From an uncultured bacterium (GTDB taxonomy: Bacteria; Planctomycetota; UBA1135; GCA-002686595): a DNA stretch of 64,000 nucleotides. The DNA lies in assembly GCA_938075305.1 (NCBI GenBank), contig CALJGV010000012.1, forward strand, positions 1-64,000. Direction: 5' to 3'. This document shows positions 26,339 through 35,336 of the stretch, in pieces. Below the pieces are notes generated by a model. It worked only from the letters and a program-made list of their open reading frames with translations. It searched no databases and was not told where the DNA came from. Both the position numbers and the translations under genes were made by a program. Positions within the stretch are counted from its first letter, which is position 1, and each line of letters starts with the position of its first letter.

Positions 26339-28336
26339 TTGAGCCGATTGCGGGCGGCCTCATCTTGGCCGCAAATCGCCGCCCCACTGAGCCTAGAGTT
26401 TCCGGAGGTCGGACGCCTGCCAGCGCCGCCAAGCCAACACCCGCCACGTCCCCGGCCCGGGAACACTGCCATCCGATATCGCCCAGAGATCGACGGTCTC
26501 CGCGCCATCGCCGTCCTACCGGTGATCCTGTTCCACCTGAACCTCCCCTGGCTCACAGGCGGGTTCCTCGGGGTGGATGTGTTCTTCGTGATCTCAGGGT
26601 TCCTCATCACCTCGATCATCAAGGGAGACCTGGAGGGCGGGAGTTTCTCCCTCCGTGCGTTCTGGGCGCGACGGGTCAGGAGGATCGTCCCCGCACTCCT
26701 CGCGGTGACGGCCTGTACCCTCGGGGCCAGCTACGCTGTCGGGTTCCTCCCGGAACAGCAGGCCATTGGAGTTCAGGCCCTCTCTGCTCTCACCTCCACC
26801 GCCAACCTCTACTTCTGGTGGTCCTCCAGCGACTACTGGGGAGGGGCCGCCGAGGGAGCGCCCTTTCTGCATGCGTGGTCGCTAGCGGTCGAGGAACAGT
26901 TCTACCTGCTGTTCCCGATTGCGCTCTGGGGGGTCCACCGGGTTCGGCCTGCGTGGGTCTTCCCGGCGATCCTGGCTGGTGGAATCACGAGCCTCCTCGC
27001 CTATGGTGCGTGCCACGTAGCGTTCCCGACGGCGACGTTCTATCTGGCCCCATTCCGCGCCTGGGAGCTTGCCGCCGGCTGCGCACTGGCCACCGCGCCC
27101 GCGCTCTGGCGTGAACGGCTTGAACGCCGCGCAGGCCTGGCGACCCTCGGCCTCACGCTTCTCCTCGCCTGCTTCGTGGGCTTCGATGGGCTCGGGGCGG
27201 GCCCCGTGATCGCAACCGCCGGCACGTTTCTCGTCCTCGCCGCGGGCCGCGCAGGCCTCGCCCACCGGGTCCTCTCCGTGGGCCCGCTCGTTCACGTGGG
27301 CCGACTCTCGTACTCGCTCTACCTGTGGCACTGGCCGCTGATCGTCCTCGCCGACGAGCTCGGCATCCGCTGGGACGGGCCCACGGACAAGGTGGCGCTC
27401 CTCGCCCTGACGTTCCTGCTGGCCGAGGGTTCCTACCGATGGGTAGAAGGTCCCGCACGCCGGGCCCACCGCGGCCCGGGGCCCATCCTCCTGGCGGCGG
27501 TTCTCCCCGCCGCCGCGGCCCTCGTCATGGCCAGCCACATGCGGGTCTACGACGCATCGGCGTACGAGGAGGTGCAGTTCATCTCATATTCTCCGAATCC
27601 GACCTGGGCGCCCGCGACCGGGCCGCGGGTTCTCGGGGCGCGCATGTCCAACCCAGGCTACTGGCCCGATGCGCTGGCCGACGGCGGCATCCGCGTTGGC
27701 AGGGAATGGGGAGAACCAAGGGTGGCAGTGATCGGCGACTCCCACGCAGAGATGTGGAGCCACACCATCGCCACGATCGCCCGCTCTGAACGGCTGCCCA
27801 CCGCGTTCTTCTCCCAGGCAGGTGAACCCTGGTGGTCCGTCGGGTACGACCACGCCGACTCCGAGGTGTTTCATTGGTTGGAGCGCTACCGCCCCCGAGT
27901 CATCCTTATCGCCCTCGCGTGGCGCACCATCGACCCCGCCGGACTCGAGCCAGTGATGAACCTCGCCGCATCCCTGGGGGCGCGGGTCCTCCTCGTGGAA
28001 GACGCGCCCTGGCTCGGACCCTGCGGCAACCGCAGCGCGACCCAGTGGCTCGCCGCGGAGGGAATCCAACCCTCCGCAGGGGCCCGCAAATACCTCTCCT
28101 TCGACGAAGAGGACACCGAGGGCCGAGGGCGGGCCGCGGTACGGCAGCTGGCGGAGGCCTACGACCACGCCGTGCTCGTGGAGACCTTCGAGGCGTACGC
28201 TTCCAAGGCGGGCTTCCTCGTGCTCGACGGGGACATTCCCATCTACCTCGATGATGATCACCTGTCCGCCCATGGAGCGGACCAGGCAAGGCCACGGCTT
28301 CGCGCCAGCATCATGAGCGCCCTCGACCTCCCCTGA
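26339..28336 (+). CDS. OafA/YrhL-type acyltransferase with SGNH domain
   Basis: A protein of up to 665 residues: an acyltransferase-3 membrane domain (YRPEIDGLRAIAVLPVILFH with the catalytic His region, GGFLGVDVFFVISGFLIT, HAWSLAVEEQFYLLFP) with about 10 membrane helices, followed by a periplasmic SGNH domain (VIGDSHAEMWS and DDDHLSAHG). Such two-domain proteins O-acetylate LPS O-antigen, peptidoglycan or other surface glycans. The start is uncertain: only TTG codons (26339, 26348) precede the conserved DGLRA segment and there is no ATG or GTG, so translation may begin at a rare codon nearer position 26460. A TAGAGT hexamer at 26394 would support a later start. Confidence 0.85.
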   Translation: MSRLRAASSWPQIAAPLSLEFPEVGRLPAPPSQHPPRPRPGNTAIRYRPEIDGLRAIAVLPVILFHLNLPWLTGGFLGVDVFFVISGFLITSIIKGDLEGGSFSLRAFWARRVRRIVPALLAVTACTLGASYAVGFLPEQQAIGVQALSALTSTANLYFWWSSSDYWGGAAEGAPFLHAWSLAVEEQFYLLFPIALWGVHRVRPAWVFPAILAGGITSLLAYGACHVAFPTATFYLAPFRAWELAAGCALATAPALWRERLERRAGLATLGLTLLLACFVGFDGLGAGPVIATAGTFLVLAAGRAGLAHRVLSVGPLVHVGRLSYSLYLWHWPLIVLADELGIRWDGPTDKVALLALTFLLAEGSYRWVEGPARRAHRGPGPILLAAVLPAAAALVMASHMRVYDASAYEEVQFISYSPNPTWAPATGPRVLGARMSNPGYWPDALADGGIRVGREWGEPRVAVIGDSHAEMWSHTIATIARSERLPTAFFSQAGEPWWSVGYDHADSEVFHWLERYRPRVILIALAWRTIDPAGLEPVMNLAASLGARVLLVEDAPWLGPCGNRSATQWLAAEGIQPSAGARKYLSFDEEDTEGRGRAAVRQLAEAYDHAVLVETFEAYASKAGFLVLDGDIPIYLDDDHLSAHGADQARPRLRASIMSALDLP

Positions 28337-28441
28337 GCCCGGGCTGCCCCTGCGGCAACGAACCGGGGCCGGTCAGGCGCCCCCACGACCCATGGGCCTC
28401 CGCCCCCGGCCATCCGCGGCTAAGATGGCCGAGCAGAGGCC

Positions 28442-29731
28442 ATGGACATCGGGAGCGCTCAAGAACCACTGGACGTGCTGATCATCGGGGGCGGTGCCTC
28501 CGGCATGGTCGCGGGGATCCGCGCTGCGCGGCTTGGCCGCAGGGCGGCGGTGGTCGAGCGCTCGCCCTCCCCGGGCCGCAAGCTCCTGGCCTCCGGCGGC
28601 CAGCGATGCAACCTCTCGAACACCCTCGAGGCGGACCAGTTCATGGAGCGTGTAGGGAGGGACGGACGGTTCATGGGTCCCGCCCTTGAGGGGCTCGGCG
28701 GCCCGAAGCTGCGGGAGTTCTTCCATGGCATCGGCGTCCAGACGGTGGTGCACGACGGCTTCAGGGTCTGGCCCGAGACGCGGAAGTCCTCGACAGTGCT
28801 CGCGGGGCTCGTCGGGGAACTCCAGCGGCTGAAGGTCCCGGTGATCACCGCGTGCGAGGTGCTCGATACCACCTTCGAGGAAGGGCGGTTCAAGGCCACC
28901 CACGCCAATGGCGCGTTCCATTCGACGGAGCTGATCATCGCCACGGGGGGCCTCGCCCTGCCCAAGTCCGGCGCCTCCGGCGGGGGCTACCGCTTCGCCG
29001 AGGGTTTCGGACACAAGATCACAACCCGCCACCCCGCGGGCGTCCCCGTGGTCACCGCCGAGGATTGGACGGCCAGGTGTACCGCCCACACCATCGGGAA
29101 AGCGCACCTCCAGGTGGCGATGAAGAAGCACGCCAAGGTCGCGCGCACGGGTGACCTCATCTTCACCAAGACCGGGCTCCGAGGACCCGTCGTCCTCGAC
29201 ATCTCCAGGGAGCTCTCCCCCCTGCTGGACCGTTACGGCGAGGTCCCCCTGTGGCTCAACCTCTGCCGAGGCAAGGGACAGGAGGACTGGCAGTCGATCT
29301 TCAAGGAGTGGCGAGCGGGCCCCGAGCGCGCCCTCGACGCTGCGCTGGGCGAACACCTGCCCGGCGAATTGGTCGAGGTGATGTGCGAGTTGAGCGGCAC
29401 CTCTCCCTCGATCGCGGTCCAGCAGCTCAAGGGCGAGCCCCGGGACGCGCTGGCCAGGACCCTCGCCCGGACCCCCATCACCGTCACCGGCCACACGGGG
29501 TACGACGGGGCGTTCATCACCCGTGGGGGCGCCAGGCTCAAGGACGTCCGACCCGAGACGCTCGAGAGCAAGCTGCAGCCCGGGCTCTACCTCTGCGGGG
29601 AGGTCCTCGACCTCGACGGCCCCTGCGGTGGGTTCAACCTTCAATGGGCCTTCGCCAGCGGATACCTGGCAGGCGCCGGAGCGGGAGTGGCCGCCGGGGC
29701 TGCGGCGCCGATCCCCAGCGACGCCCGCTGA
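28442..29731 (+). CDS. HI0933/BaiN-like FAD-dependent oxidoreductase
   Basis: A 429-residue flavoprotein of the HI0933/YhiN/BaiN family. It has the dinucleotide motif VLIIGGGASGMVAGIRAARLG, then the family hallmark GRKLLASGGQRCNLSN, LIIATGGLALPKSGASGGGYRFAEGFGH and a final FAD motif PGLYLCGEVLDLDGPCGGFNLQWAFASG. BaiN reduces steroid double bonds in gut clostridia, but most members have no known substrate. Probably cytoplasmic. A TAAGAT hexamer stands 15 bases upstream of the ATG. Confidence 0.87.
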   Translation: MDIGSAQEPLDVLIIGGGASGMVAGIRAARLGRRAAVVERSPSPGRKLLASGGQRCNLSNTLEADQFMERVGRDGRFMGPALEGLGGPKLREFFHGIGVQTVVHDGFRVWPETRKSSTVLAGLVGELQRLKVPVITACEVLDTTFEEGRFKATHANGAFHSTELIIATGGLALPKSGASGGGYRFAEGFGHKITTRHPAGVPVVTAEDWTARCTAHTIGKAHLQVAMKKHAKVARTGDLIFTKTGLRGPVVLDISRELSPLLDRYGEVPLWLNLCRGKGQEDWQSIFKEWRAGPERALDAALGEHLPGELVEVMCELSGTSPSIAVQQLKGEPRDALARTLARTPITVTGHTGYDGAFITRGGARLKDVRPETLESKLQPGLYLCGEVLDLDGPCGGFNLQWAFASGYLAGAGAGVAAGAAAPIPSDAR

Positions 29732-29966
29732 AGCCGACGGGCACAGGCGCTCGCTCGGATGCTCACCGAGCGAAGCCCGCTGACGCGAGAGGTGCCTGCA
29801 CGGGATGCGCGGCGTAACGCCGCAGCTAGACCCAGGGCAGAGACTCGGTTGCTCCCGCATCGGGCGCCAAGGGCCCCGATGCCAGCTGGTCCACGGCGTC
29901 AATGGGCTACCGTATCGCCCGCCTCAGAGACCTCCACCTCCACGCCTAACGCTTCCCCAAGGCTCC

Positions 29967-32840
29967 ATGACCCCGCTCGCCCCCGGTATCGCAACACTCG
30001 CGCTGACCATCGCACCCCAAGTCCCCAACCCGCAGTCGCACAACGGCGGGTGCGTCGAGGTCTTCACGACGGCCATGGATACCGAGCTGCGCATGACGCC
30101 GGACGGCGGGCTCCAGCTCCTTCCATCGCAACAGCCAACCGAGACCGACGTGGCCATCGTCGTGGCCACCGATCGGCGCTTCCAGACGCTCCTGGGGATC
30201 GGCGGCGCGATCACCGACGCCAGCGCGGAGGTCTACTCCCGGCTCGATGCACCGACCCAGCGCCGCCTCATGGATTCCCTCTTCAGTGAGGAGGCGGGGA
30301 ACGGATACAGCATCCTCCGCACCCCCATCCATAGCTGTGACTTCTCCAGCGAGAGCTACACCTACATCGAAGAGGGCGATGGAGAATTGAGCACCTTCGA
30401 TATCGCGCCCGACCGGGAGCGGCGCATCCCCATGCTCCGCGAGGCGATCCGCGTCGCTGGAGGGTCGCTGACGACCTTCGCGAGCCCCTGGTCGGCACCC
30501 GCCTTCATGAAGGACAACGGGAACATGCTCCAGGGCGGCAGGCTCCTCCCGCGCTACCGGCCCGCCTGGGCTGAATACTTCACGCGCTTCATCAAGGCGT
30601 ACGAAGATGCGGGCGTCCCCATCTCTGGCATCACCGTCCAGAATGAGCCGCTGGCGCGACAAACGTGGGAGTCGATGATCTACTCCGCGGAGGAAGAGCG
30701 GGACTTTCTTCGGGACTACCTCGGGCCGGCCATGGCGGCCGCCGGCTACGGCGACCGCAAGATCGTCGTCTGGGACCACAACCGGGACCTGGTCACACAG
30801 CGCGCACACACGATCCTTGGAGACCCCGAGGCCGCGAAGTACGCGTGGGGCGTCGGGTTCCACTGGTACGAGACCTGGACGGGGGGCGAGCCCATGTTCG
30901 GGAACGTCGAGGAGGTCGGCGAGTCCTACCCGGGGATCAACCTGCTTCTCACCGAGGCGACGGTCGAGGGCTTCGACCCGGAGAGGTACCAGCACTGGCC
31001 CAACGCCGAGCGCTACGGTCACGCCATCGTGAACGATCTGAACGCCGGGGCCGTGGGCTGGATCGATTGGAATGTCCTCCTCGACGACACCGGAGGTCCC
31101 AATCACGTCGGGAACTACTGCTTCGCGCCCGTGCACGCCGTGCGGGACACCGGTGAGCTGATCTACACCCCCACGTACTACTACCTGGGGCACTTCTCCC
31201 GGTTCATCCGGCCCGGCGCGCGCCGGGTCAGCGCGGTGAGCACGCGTAGCAGTCTCCAGACGACCTCCTTCATGAACGAGGACGGGCGGCTCGCCACGGT
31301 GGTCCTGAACCTCTCCGATGAGCCCGTCCAGTACCGGTTCTACGTGGACGCCTCCGAGGCCGAGGCCACGATCCCGGCTCGGGCGGTCCAGACCCTCGTC
31401 CACGACACCCGCCAGGCCACGGGCTGGGTCACGGACTTCTTCGACGACTTCGACGAGTTCAACCCTGATCACTGGCAGGACCAGATGATCTGGGTGAACA
31501 ACGAGAAGCAGTGCTACGTCCCCGACAACCAGTACGGCACGCGCGAGGTCAGCAACGGCAGCATCAAGCTCAAGGTCGTTCGACTGGATGCCCCCTGTGA
31601 GTGCGACAACCTGAGCAAGACGGGCGAGAAGCATCCGGACACCAGCTACGTCGCCGGTCGTATCTGCTCCAAGAACCGCAAGGAGTTCGTGAAGGGCCGC
31701 TGGACCGCGCGCCTGCGCACCTGGGGCAACGGCCAGAACAGCATGTTCCCCGCGTGGTGGCTCCTCGGCGCGCAGAACAACGAGGCTCCGGTCCAGGAGG
31801 CCGACGAGATCGTGCCCTGGCCGCTGACGGGCTCGGGCGAGATCGACATCTTCGAGCACCACGGGGACGGCGCCGCGGACCACTTCACCACCGGCGCCAT
31901 CAAGAACCTCGGCAATGACGAGGGAGACTGGTGGACCCTGCGCACCGGAATCGAGACCACCCTCGATGAGTTCCACGAGTACTCGGTCGAGTGGGCCGGG
32001 AGCGACCTGGTCTACCGCGTCGACGGGCGGGAGGTGCACCGCAACCCCGGCCAGGGGGACGCCTACCCCGAGGCGATGTTCGCGATCCTCAACTACGCCA
32101 AGATCACGGACACACCCATGGAGGGCGAGTGGGTCATGGAGGTGGACTGGGTCCGCCACGACTTCTGGGACGGCGCGGTTCCGTTCCCTGACCCGAAGGC
32201 GCCGACTGACCTCACGGTGCAGGTGCAGCCCGAGGGCGTCCTCCTCTCCTGGCCGCCCACGAAGGGGGCCTTCACCTACAACGTCTACCGCGCCGAGCGC
32301 GCCAACGGCCCGGAGTCCCGGGTGGCCAGCGGGCTCGCGACCCCCGCCTACACGGACGGGGCCCCGCCGGAGGACCGCGCCTACCACTACACCGTGACCG
32401 CGGTCGCGGGCTGCGTGGAGAGTGGTCGAAGCGAAGCGGTCCACACCCCCCTCCCCGCGGTCTCGGTGCCTGCCAGGCTCGAGGCAGAGGACTTCACCGC
32501 CATGGAAGGCGCCCAGCTCGAGACCTGTGGGGACGACGGCGGCGGGTTCAACCTCGGGTACTTCGACCCGGGGGACACCGTGACCTTCAAGATCGAGGTC
32601 ACCACCCCCGGCGACTACCGGCTCACCTATCGCCTCGCGTCGAGATCGGGCAGCGACGGATTCGCAGTCTTCCTCGACGGGAAGCAAGTGGACCGCCTTA
32701 AGGCGCCGGCCACTGGGGATTGGCAGGCCTATGAGACGCTCAACGGGTCGACCACAAGCCTGACCGCCGGGGAACACCTTGTGACCTTCGAGGCGCTCGG
32801 GAACGAGTGGAACTTCAACTGGTTCGAGCTGACGCGGTGA
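29967..32840 (+). CDS. GH30-GH16-Fn3-CBM6 multi-domain beta-glucanase
   Basis: A 957-residue secreted glycoside hydrolase with two catalytic domains. Residues about 30-475 form a GH30 glucosylceramidase/beta-1,6-glucanase-type domain with acid/base E227 (TVQNEP) and nucleophile E330 (LLLTEAT) plus its beta-sandwich. Residues about 480-735 form a GH16 laminarinase-type domain with catalytic motif E625-I-D627-I-F-E630. A fibronectin III module (about 745-830) and a C-terminal CBM6-like module (about 835-957, ARLEAEDF start and WNFNWFEL end) follow. Together they could remove beta-1,6 branches and cut the beta-1,3 backbone of laminarin. ATG 29967 begins a weak signal peptide; upstream codons look spurious. 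Confidence 0.85.
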   Translation: MTPLAPGIATLALTIAPQVPNPQSHNGGCVEVFTTAMDTELRMTPDGGLQLLPSQQPTETDVAIVVATDRRFQTLLGIGGAITDASAEVYSRLDAPTQRRLMDSLFSEEAGNGYSILRTPIHSCDFSSESYTYIEEGDGELSTFDIAPDRERRIPMLREAIRVAGGSLTTFASPWSAPAFMKDNGNMLQGGRLLPRYRPAWAEYFTRFIKAYEDAGVPISGITVQNEPLARQTWESMIYSAEEERDFLRDYLGPAMAAAGYGDRKIVVWDHNRDLVTQRAHTILGDPEAAKYAWGVGFHWYETWTGGEPMFGNVEEVGESYPGINLLLTEATVEGFDPERYQHWPNAERYGHAIVNDLNAGAVGWIDWNVLLDDTGGPNHVGNYCFAPVHAVRDTGELIYTPTYYYLGHFSRFIRPGARRVSAVSTRSSLQTTSFMNEDGRLATVVLNLSDEPVQYRFYVDASEAEATIPARAVQTLVHDTRQATGWVTDFFDDFDEFNPDHWQDQMIWVNNEKQCYVPDNQYGTREVSNGSIKLKVVRLDAPCECDNLSKTGEKHPDTSYVAGRICSKNRKEFVKGRWTARLRTWGNGQNSMFPAWWLLGAQNNEAPVQEADEIVPWPLTGSGEIDIFEHHGDGAADHFTTGAIKNLGNDEGDWWTLRTGIETTLDEFHEYSVEWAGSDLVYRVDGREVHRNPGQGDAYPEAMFAILNYAKITDTPMEGEWVMEVDWVRHDFWDGAVPFPDPKAPTDLTVQVQPEGVLLSWPPTKGAFTYNVYRAERANGPESRVASGLATPAYTDGAPPEDRAYHYTVTAVAGCVESGRSEAVHTPLPAVSVPARLEAEDFTAMEGAQLETCGDDGGGFNLGYFDPGDTVTFKIEVTTPGDYRLTYRLASRSGSDGFAVFLDGKQVDRLKAPATGDWQAYETLNGSTTSLTAGEHLVTFEALGNEWNFNWFELTR

Positions 32841-32923
32841 GCCCGGGCGGTCCGCACCTTGGGTGCACCCACCAACTTCTCATGCTGGATGCGAGGATCG
32901 CCCTAGCGCGTCCTCCCAGCGGT

Positions 32924-32929
32924 TAAGCT
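32924..32929 (+). promoter_or_regulatory. Putative -10 hexamer of a leaderless transcript
   Basis: TAAGCT, eight bases before the ATG at 32938. No Shine-Dalgarno sequence between. Confidence 0.45.
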
Positions 32930-32937
32930 CGTTGGCC

Positions 32938-33225
32938 ATGTCGAAGCGAACCCGCAACCTCTACGCCTGGAAGACGCGAACCGAGGACGGCCGCAAGCGA
33001 CAGGTCGAGGCGCAGCTCTTCGGGGCGCAATGGAAGGTCACTTCGCACTGCGCCGGCGATGAGGAATGGGTCGATCATGACCCGCCGCTCCTCGAAGACC
33101 TCGAGGATCTAGAGCTCAAGGTCTTCAACAAGTACCAGCGCAAGCACAACTCTTGGGACCAGGTGCTGAGCGTCCGCAAGCTGATCGCCCGCTTCTACCC
33201 CGAGGCCGTGAGCTCGGATGACTGA
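32938..33225 (+). CDS. Small conserved-looking hypothetical protein
   Basis: A 95-residue soluble protein, charged, with Trp/His/Asp-rich centre (GAQWKVTSHCAGDEEWVDHDPP) and a basic helical tail (LELKVFNKYQRKHNSWDQVLSVRKLIARFYPE). I do not recognise the family. It starts a cluster of three small genes, and its TGA overlaps the next start by eight bases, so they are probably cotranslated. The ATG at 32938 is supported by a TAAGCT hexamer eight bases upstream. Confidence 0.6.
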   Translation: MSKRTRNLYAWKTRTEDGRKRQVEAQLFGAQWKVTSHCAGDEEWVDHDPPLLEDLEDLELKVFNKYQRKHNSWDQVLSVRKLIARFYPEAVSSDD

Positions 33226-33454
33226 GCCCACCCCTGATCCCCCCGGTCGCGGCGACGGTGTCCCGATCCCCCTTGACCAGCTCAGCCCTGAGGCCCTGTG
33301 CGCCGTCGTGACCGAATTGGTCACCCGAGATGGAACCGAGCTCACCGACGCCGCACGCAAGTCCGAACAGGTGATCGCCCTCCTCGAGTCGGGCCGCGCG
33401 GAACTGTGGTTCGACCCGACGACGCGCACCTGCAATATCCTCTCCACGCCCTGA
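33218..33454 (+). CDS. UPF0270 (YheU-like) small protein
   Basis: A 78-residue protein matching the YheU/UPF0270 pattern: VPIPLDQLSPEALCAVVTEL, VTRDGTEL, then a helix with Q and a final AELWFDPTTRTCNIL strand. The family is widespread in Proteobacteria and has no known function; the N-terminal 14 residues are Pro-rich and not part of it. It overlaps the gene before it by eight bases and is followed after 39 bases by a third small gene. Confidence 0.75.
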   Translation: MTEPTPDPPGRGDGVPIPLDQLSPEALCAVVTELVTRDGTELTDAARKSEQVIALLESGRAELWFDPTTRTCNILSTP

Positions 33455-33493
33455 GCGCCGGGGAAACTCCATCCATCCTCACCGCACGCCTGC

Positions 33494-33673
33494 ATGGGAC
33501 AGAACTTCGAACGGCACCGCCAACCCTGGACAACCTCGGAGATCGCGAAGCTGAGCCTGTTCGCGGGTAAGGGCATGAGCCTCAAGGCCATCGCCAAGGC
33601 ACTCACACGGAGCGAGGAGTCGGTCAAGAAGCGGGCGAAGCTGGACAAGCTGAAGATCGCGAAGGCCCGATGA
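33494..33673 (+). CDS. 59-residue Myb/SANT-like putative DNA-binding protein
   Basis: A short gene reading MGQNFERHRQPWTTSEIAKL and then LSLFAGKGMSLKAIAKALTR, ending with a Lys-rich helix (SVKKRAKLDKLKIAKAR). The spacing of W, E, L, G, S, IA, L, RS, V and A matches the Myb/SANT-type helix-turn-helix seen in small bacterial regulators and GcrA-like N-termini. Net charge is strongly positive, as expected for DNA binding. It follows the UPF0270 gene by 39 bases and probably shares its transcript. No transmembrane or signal sequence. Confidence 0.6.
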   Translation: MGQNFERHRQPWTTSEIAKLSLFAGKGMSLKAIAKALTRSEESVKKRAKLDKLKIAKAR

Positions 33674-33831
33674 GGTCGCGGGACCCTGGACCTCTGACCT
33701 CGCCGCCCTGAGGCGCTTGAGTCCAATCCATGGCCAGGAAGGACGTGCCAGGCGGATCCAACCGCAGCGATGACCATGAGGCACTACGGTAAAGAGACTC
33801 CTGTAACACCGTCCCCACCCGCCTGACCAAG

Positions 33832-35244
33832 ATGAACAGAGCTCTCCTGGCTGCAACGATCACCTTCGCCCTCCCCGGCACCGCGCTCGCGCAGAACGAC
33901 GAATGCGCTGGGGCCGTCGCCCTCACGAACGGGGCGCCCGTTGCCTTTGACACCACCGCCGCCACCCTGAGCGCGACGCCGTGGCCTTGCGCAGCATCGA
34001 CCGCCCCGGACCTGTGGTACAGCTACACCCCGGCGAACAGCGGGGTCAGCGTGACCATCTCCACCTGCGGCTCCAGCTACGACACCGCCCTGGAGGTCTT
34101 CGAGGGGACCTGCGCCGGGCTCATCCCGCTGGATTGCAACGATGATGCCTGCGGACTACAGAGCACCGTGGCCCTCACCTCCGTCACCGCAGGGCAGACC
34201 TACCTCGTGAGGGTGGGCGGCTTCGCCGGCTCCTTCGGGTTCGGCACCATCGTCGCCTCGGAGGGCGCGCCCCCGACGAGCGGGTGCGTGCTGAACCCCG
34301 GCTTCGAGACGGGAGACCTCGCGGGCTGGACCCTGGTGGACAACCCGCAGCCGTTCCTCCCCGCCCAGGTCAACGGCGGGGGCACGAGCCCAGGATTCGG
34401 CCTCTTTGCAAGCGCGCCGACGGAGGGCGCCTTCGCCCTCACCCACGGCTTCGACGGCGGCATTGGGACCATCACTCTCTCCCAGGACCTCACCGTGACC
34501 TCCGGCCTGACGCCCCTCTGCTTCGACTACCGAGCGGGCTGGGACATGCTGCTGACCGGGGCGGCGCTGCTCGACCGGACCTTCGACGTGGTCGTACGGA
34601 ACCCTTCCACCGGCGCGGCGCTCCAGACCAGCAACATCCTGACGGCCACGGCCAACACCACGGTCCTCGATACTGGCCCGATGAACGGATGCGTGGATCT
34701 CGCGGCCTTCATCGGTCAGACCGTGACGGTCTCCTTCGAGTGGAACATCCCCGAGACCTTCACCGGCCCCGCGCACTTCCAGCTCGACAACATCACCTGC
34801 CCGGCGGGCGGCGGCACGGGGGTCAACTTCTGCGGCCCCGCGGTGCCCAACTCGAGCGGATTCCCGGCGACCATGACCGCCTCCGGCAGCATCACGGTCG
34901 CGGACAACAACCTGACCATCAGCGCGACGGATCTGCCCCAGAACTCCTTTGGTTTCTTCCTGACCAGCACGACCCAGAACACGGTTGGTCAGCCCGGGGG
35001 AAGTCAGGGCGTGCTCTGCCTCGGCGGATCCGTTGGGCGCTTCGTGGGGCCGGGCCAGATTCAGAACTCGGGCGCGCTGGGCGAGATCTCCCTCGCCCTC
35101 GACCTGTCCCAGCAGCCCACCCCGACGGGGCTCGTCCAGGTCCAGCCGGGTGAAACCTGGAGCTTCCAGGCCTGGTTCCGCGATGCGGTGGGCGGCCAGG
35201 TCACCTCCAACTTCACGGACGGCCTCGAGGTCACCTTCAACTGA
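33832..35244 (+). CDS. Secreted PPC-like protein with shared C-terminal domain
   Basis: A 470-residue exported protein. A signal peptide (to about residue 21, ALAQ) precedes a bacterial pre-peptidase-C-like beta-sandwich (about 22-145: DLWYSYTPANSG, VSVTISTCGSSYDTALEVFEG, AGQTYLVRVGGF). A middle beta domain (about 150-330) starts NPGFETGDLAGWTLVD, a common carbohydrate-binding-like opening, and ends FQLDNITC. Residues 334-470 are the C-terminal domain shared with the proteins at 19349 and 49775 (PNSSG, NSFGFFL, PGGSQGVLCLGGSVGR, TWSFQAWFRD). It is probably surface-exposed; no catalytic motif. Confidence 0.78.
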   Translation: MNRALLAATITFALPGTALAQNDECAGAVALTNGAPVAFDTTAATLSATPWPCAASTAPDLWYSYTPANSGVSVTISTCGSSYDTALEVFEGTCAGLIPLDCNDDACGLQSTVALTSVTAGQTYLVRVGGFAGSFGFGTIVASEGAPPTSGCVLNPGFETGDLAGWTLVDNPQPFLPAQVNGGGTSPGFGLFASAPTEGAFALTHGFDGGIGTITLSQDLTVTSGLTPLCFDYRAGWDMLLTGAALLDRTFDVVVRNPSTGAALQTSNILTATANTTVLDTGPMNGCVDLAAFIGQTVTVSFEWNIPETFTGPAHFQLDNITCPAGGGTGVNFCGPAVPNSSGFPATMTASGSITVADNNLTISATDLPQNSFGFFLTSTTQNTVGQPGGSQGVLCLGGSVGRFVGPGQIQNSGALGEISLALDLSQQPTPTGLVQVQPGETWSFQAWFRDAVGGQVTSNFTDGLEVTFN

Positions 35245-35284
35245 ACGAGCGTCGGTGCCCCCGTGGCACATGACCCAACCTCAC

Positions 35285-35323
35285 GCGGGACCCACCCGGC
35301 CATGCGGCCCGGGTGGGTCCCGC
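35285..35323. repeat. Perfect 15-base inverted repeat before the zinc-peptidase gene
   Basis: Arms GCGGGACCCACCCGG (35285-35299) and its exact complement (35309-35323) around a nine-base loop. It follows the stop of the CTD protein by 40 bases and abuts the TACCAT hexamer and start of the next gene. It could be a T-less terminator, an operator, or an RNA switch; the sequence alone does not decide. Confidence 0.6.
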
Positions 35324-35329
35324 TACCAT
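35324..35329 (+). promoter_or_regulatory. Putative -10 hexamer of a leaderless transcript
   Basis: TACCAT, seven bases before the ATG at 35337, immediately after the inverted repeat. An ATG at 35328 overlaps it. Confidence 0.35.
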
Positions 35330-35336
35330 GGGCGCC

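Noticed and set aside
29946..32777. Open frame of over 900 codons on the minus strand opposite the GH30-GH16 gene
   Set aside because: Low-complexity His/Arg/Val-rich translation without motifs, entirely antisense to a gene with clear catalytic motifs; a by-product of high G+C codon usage.
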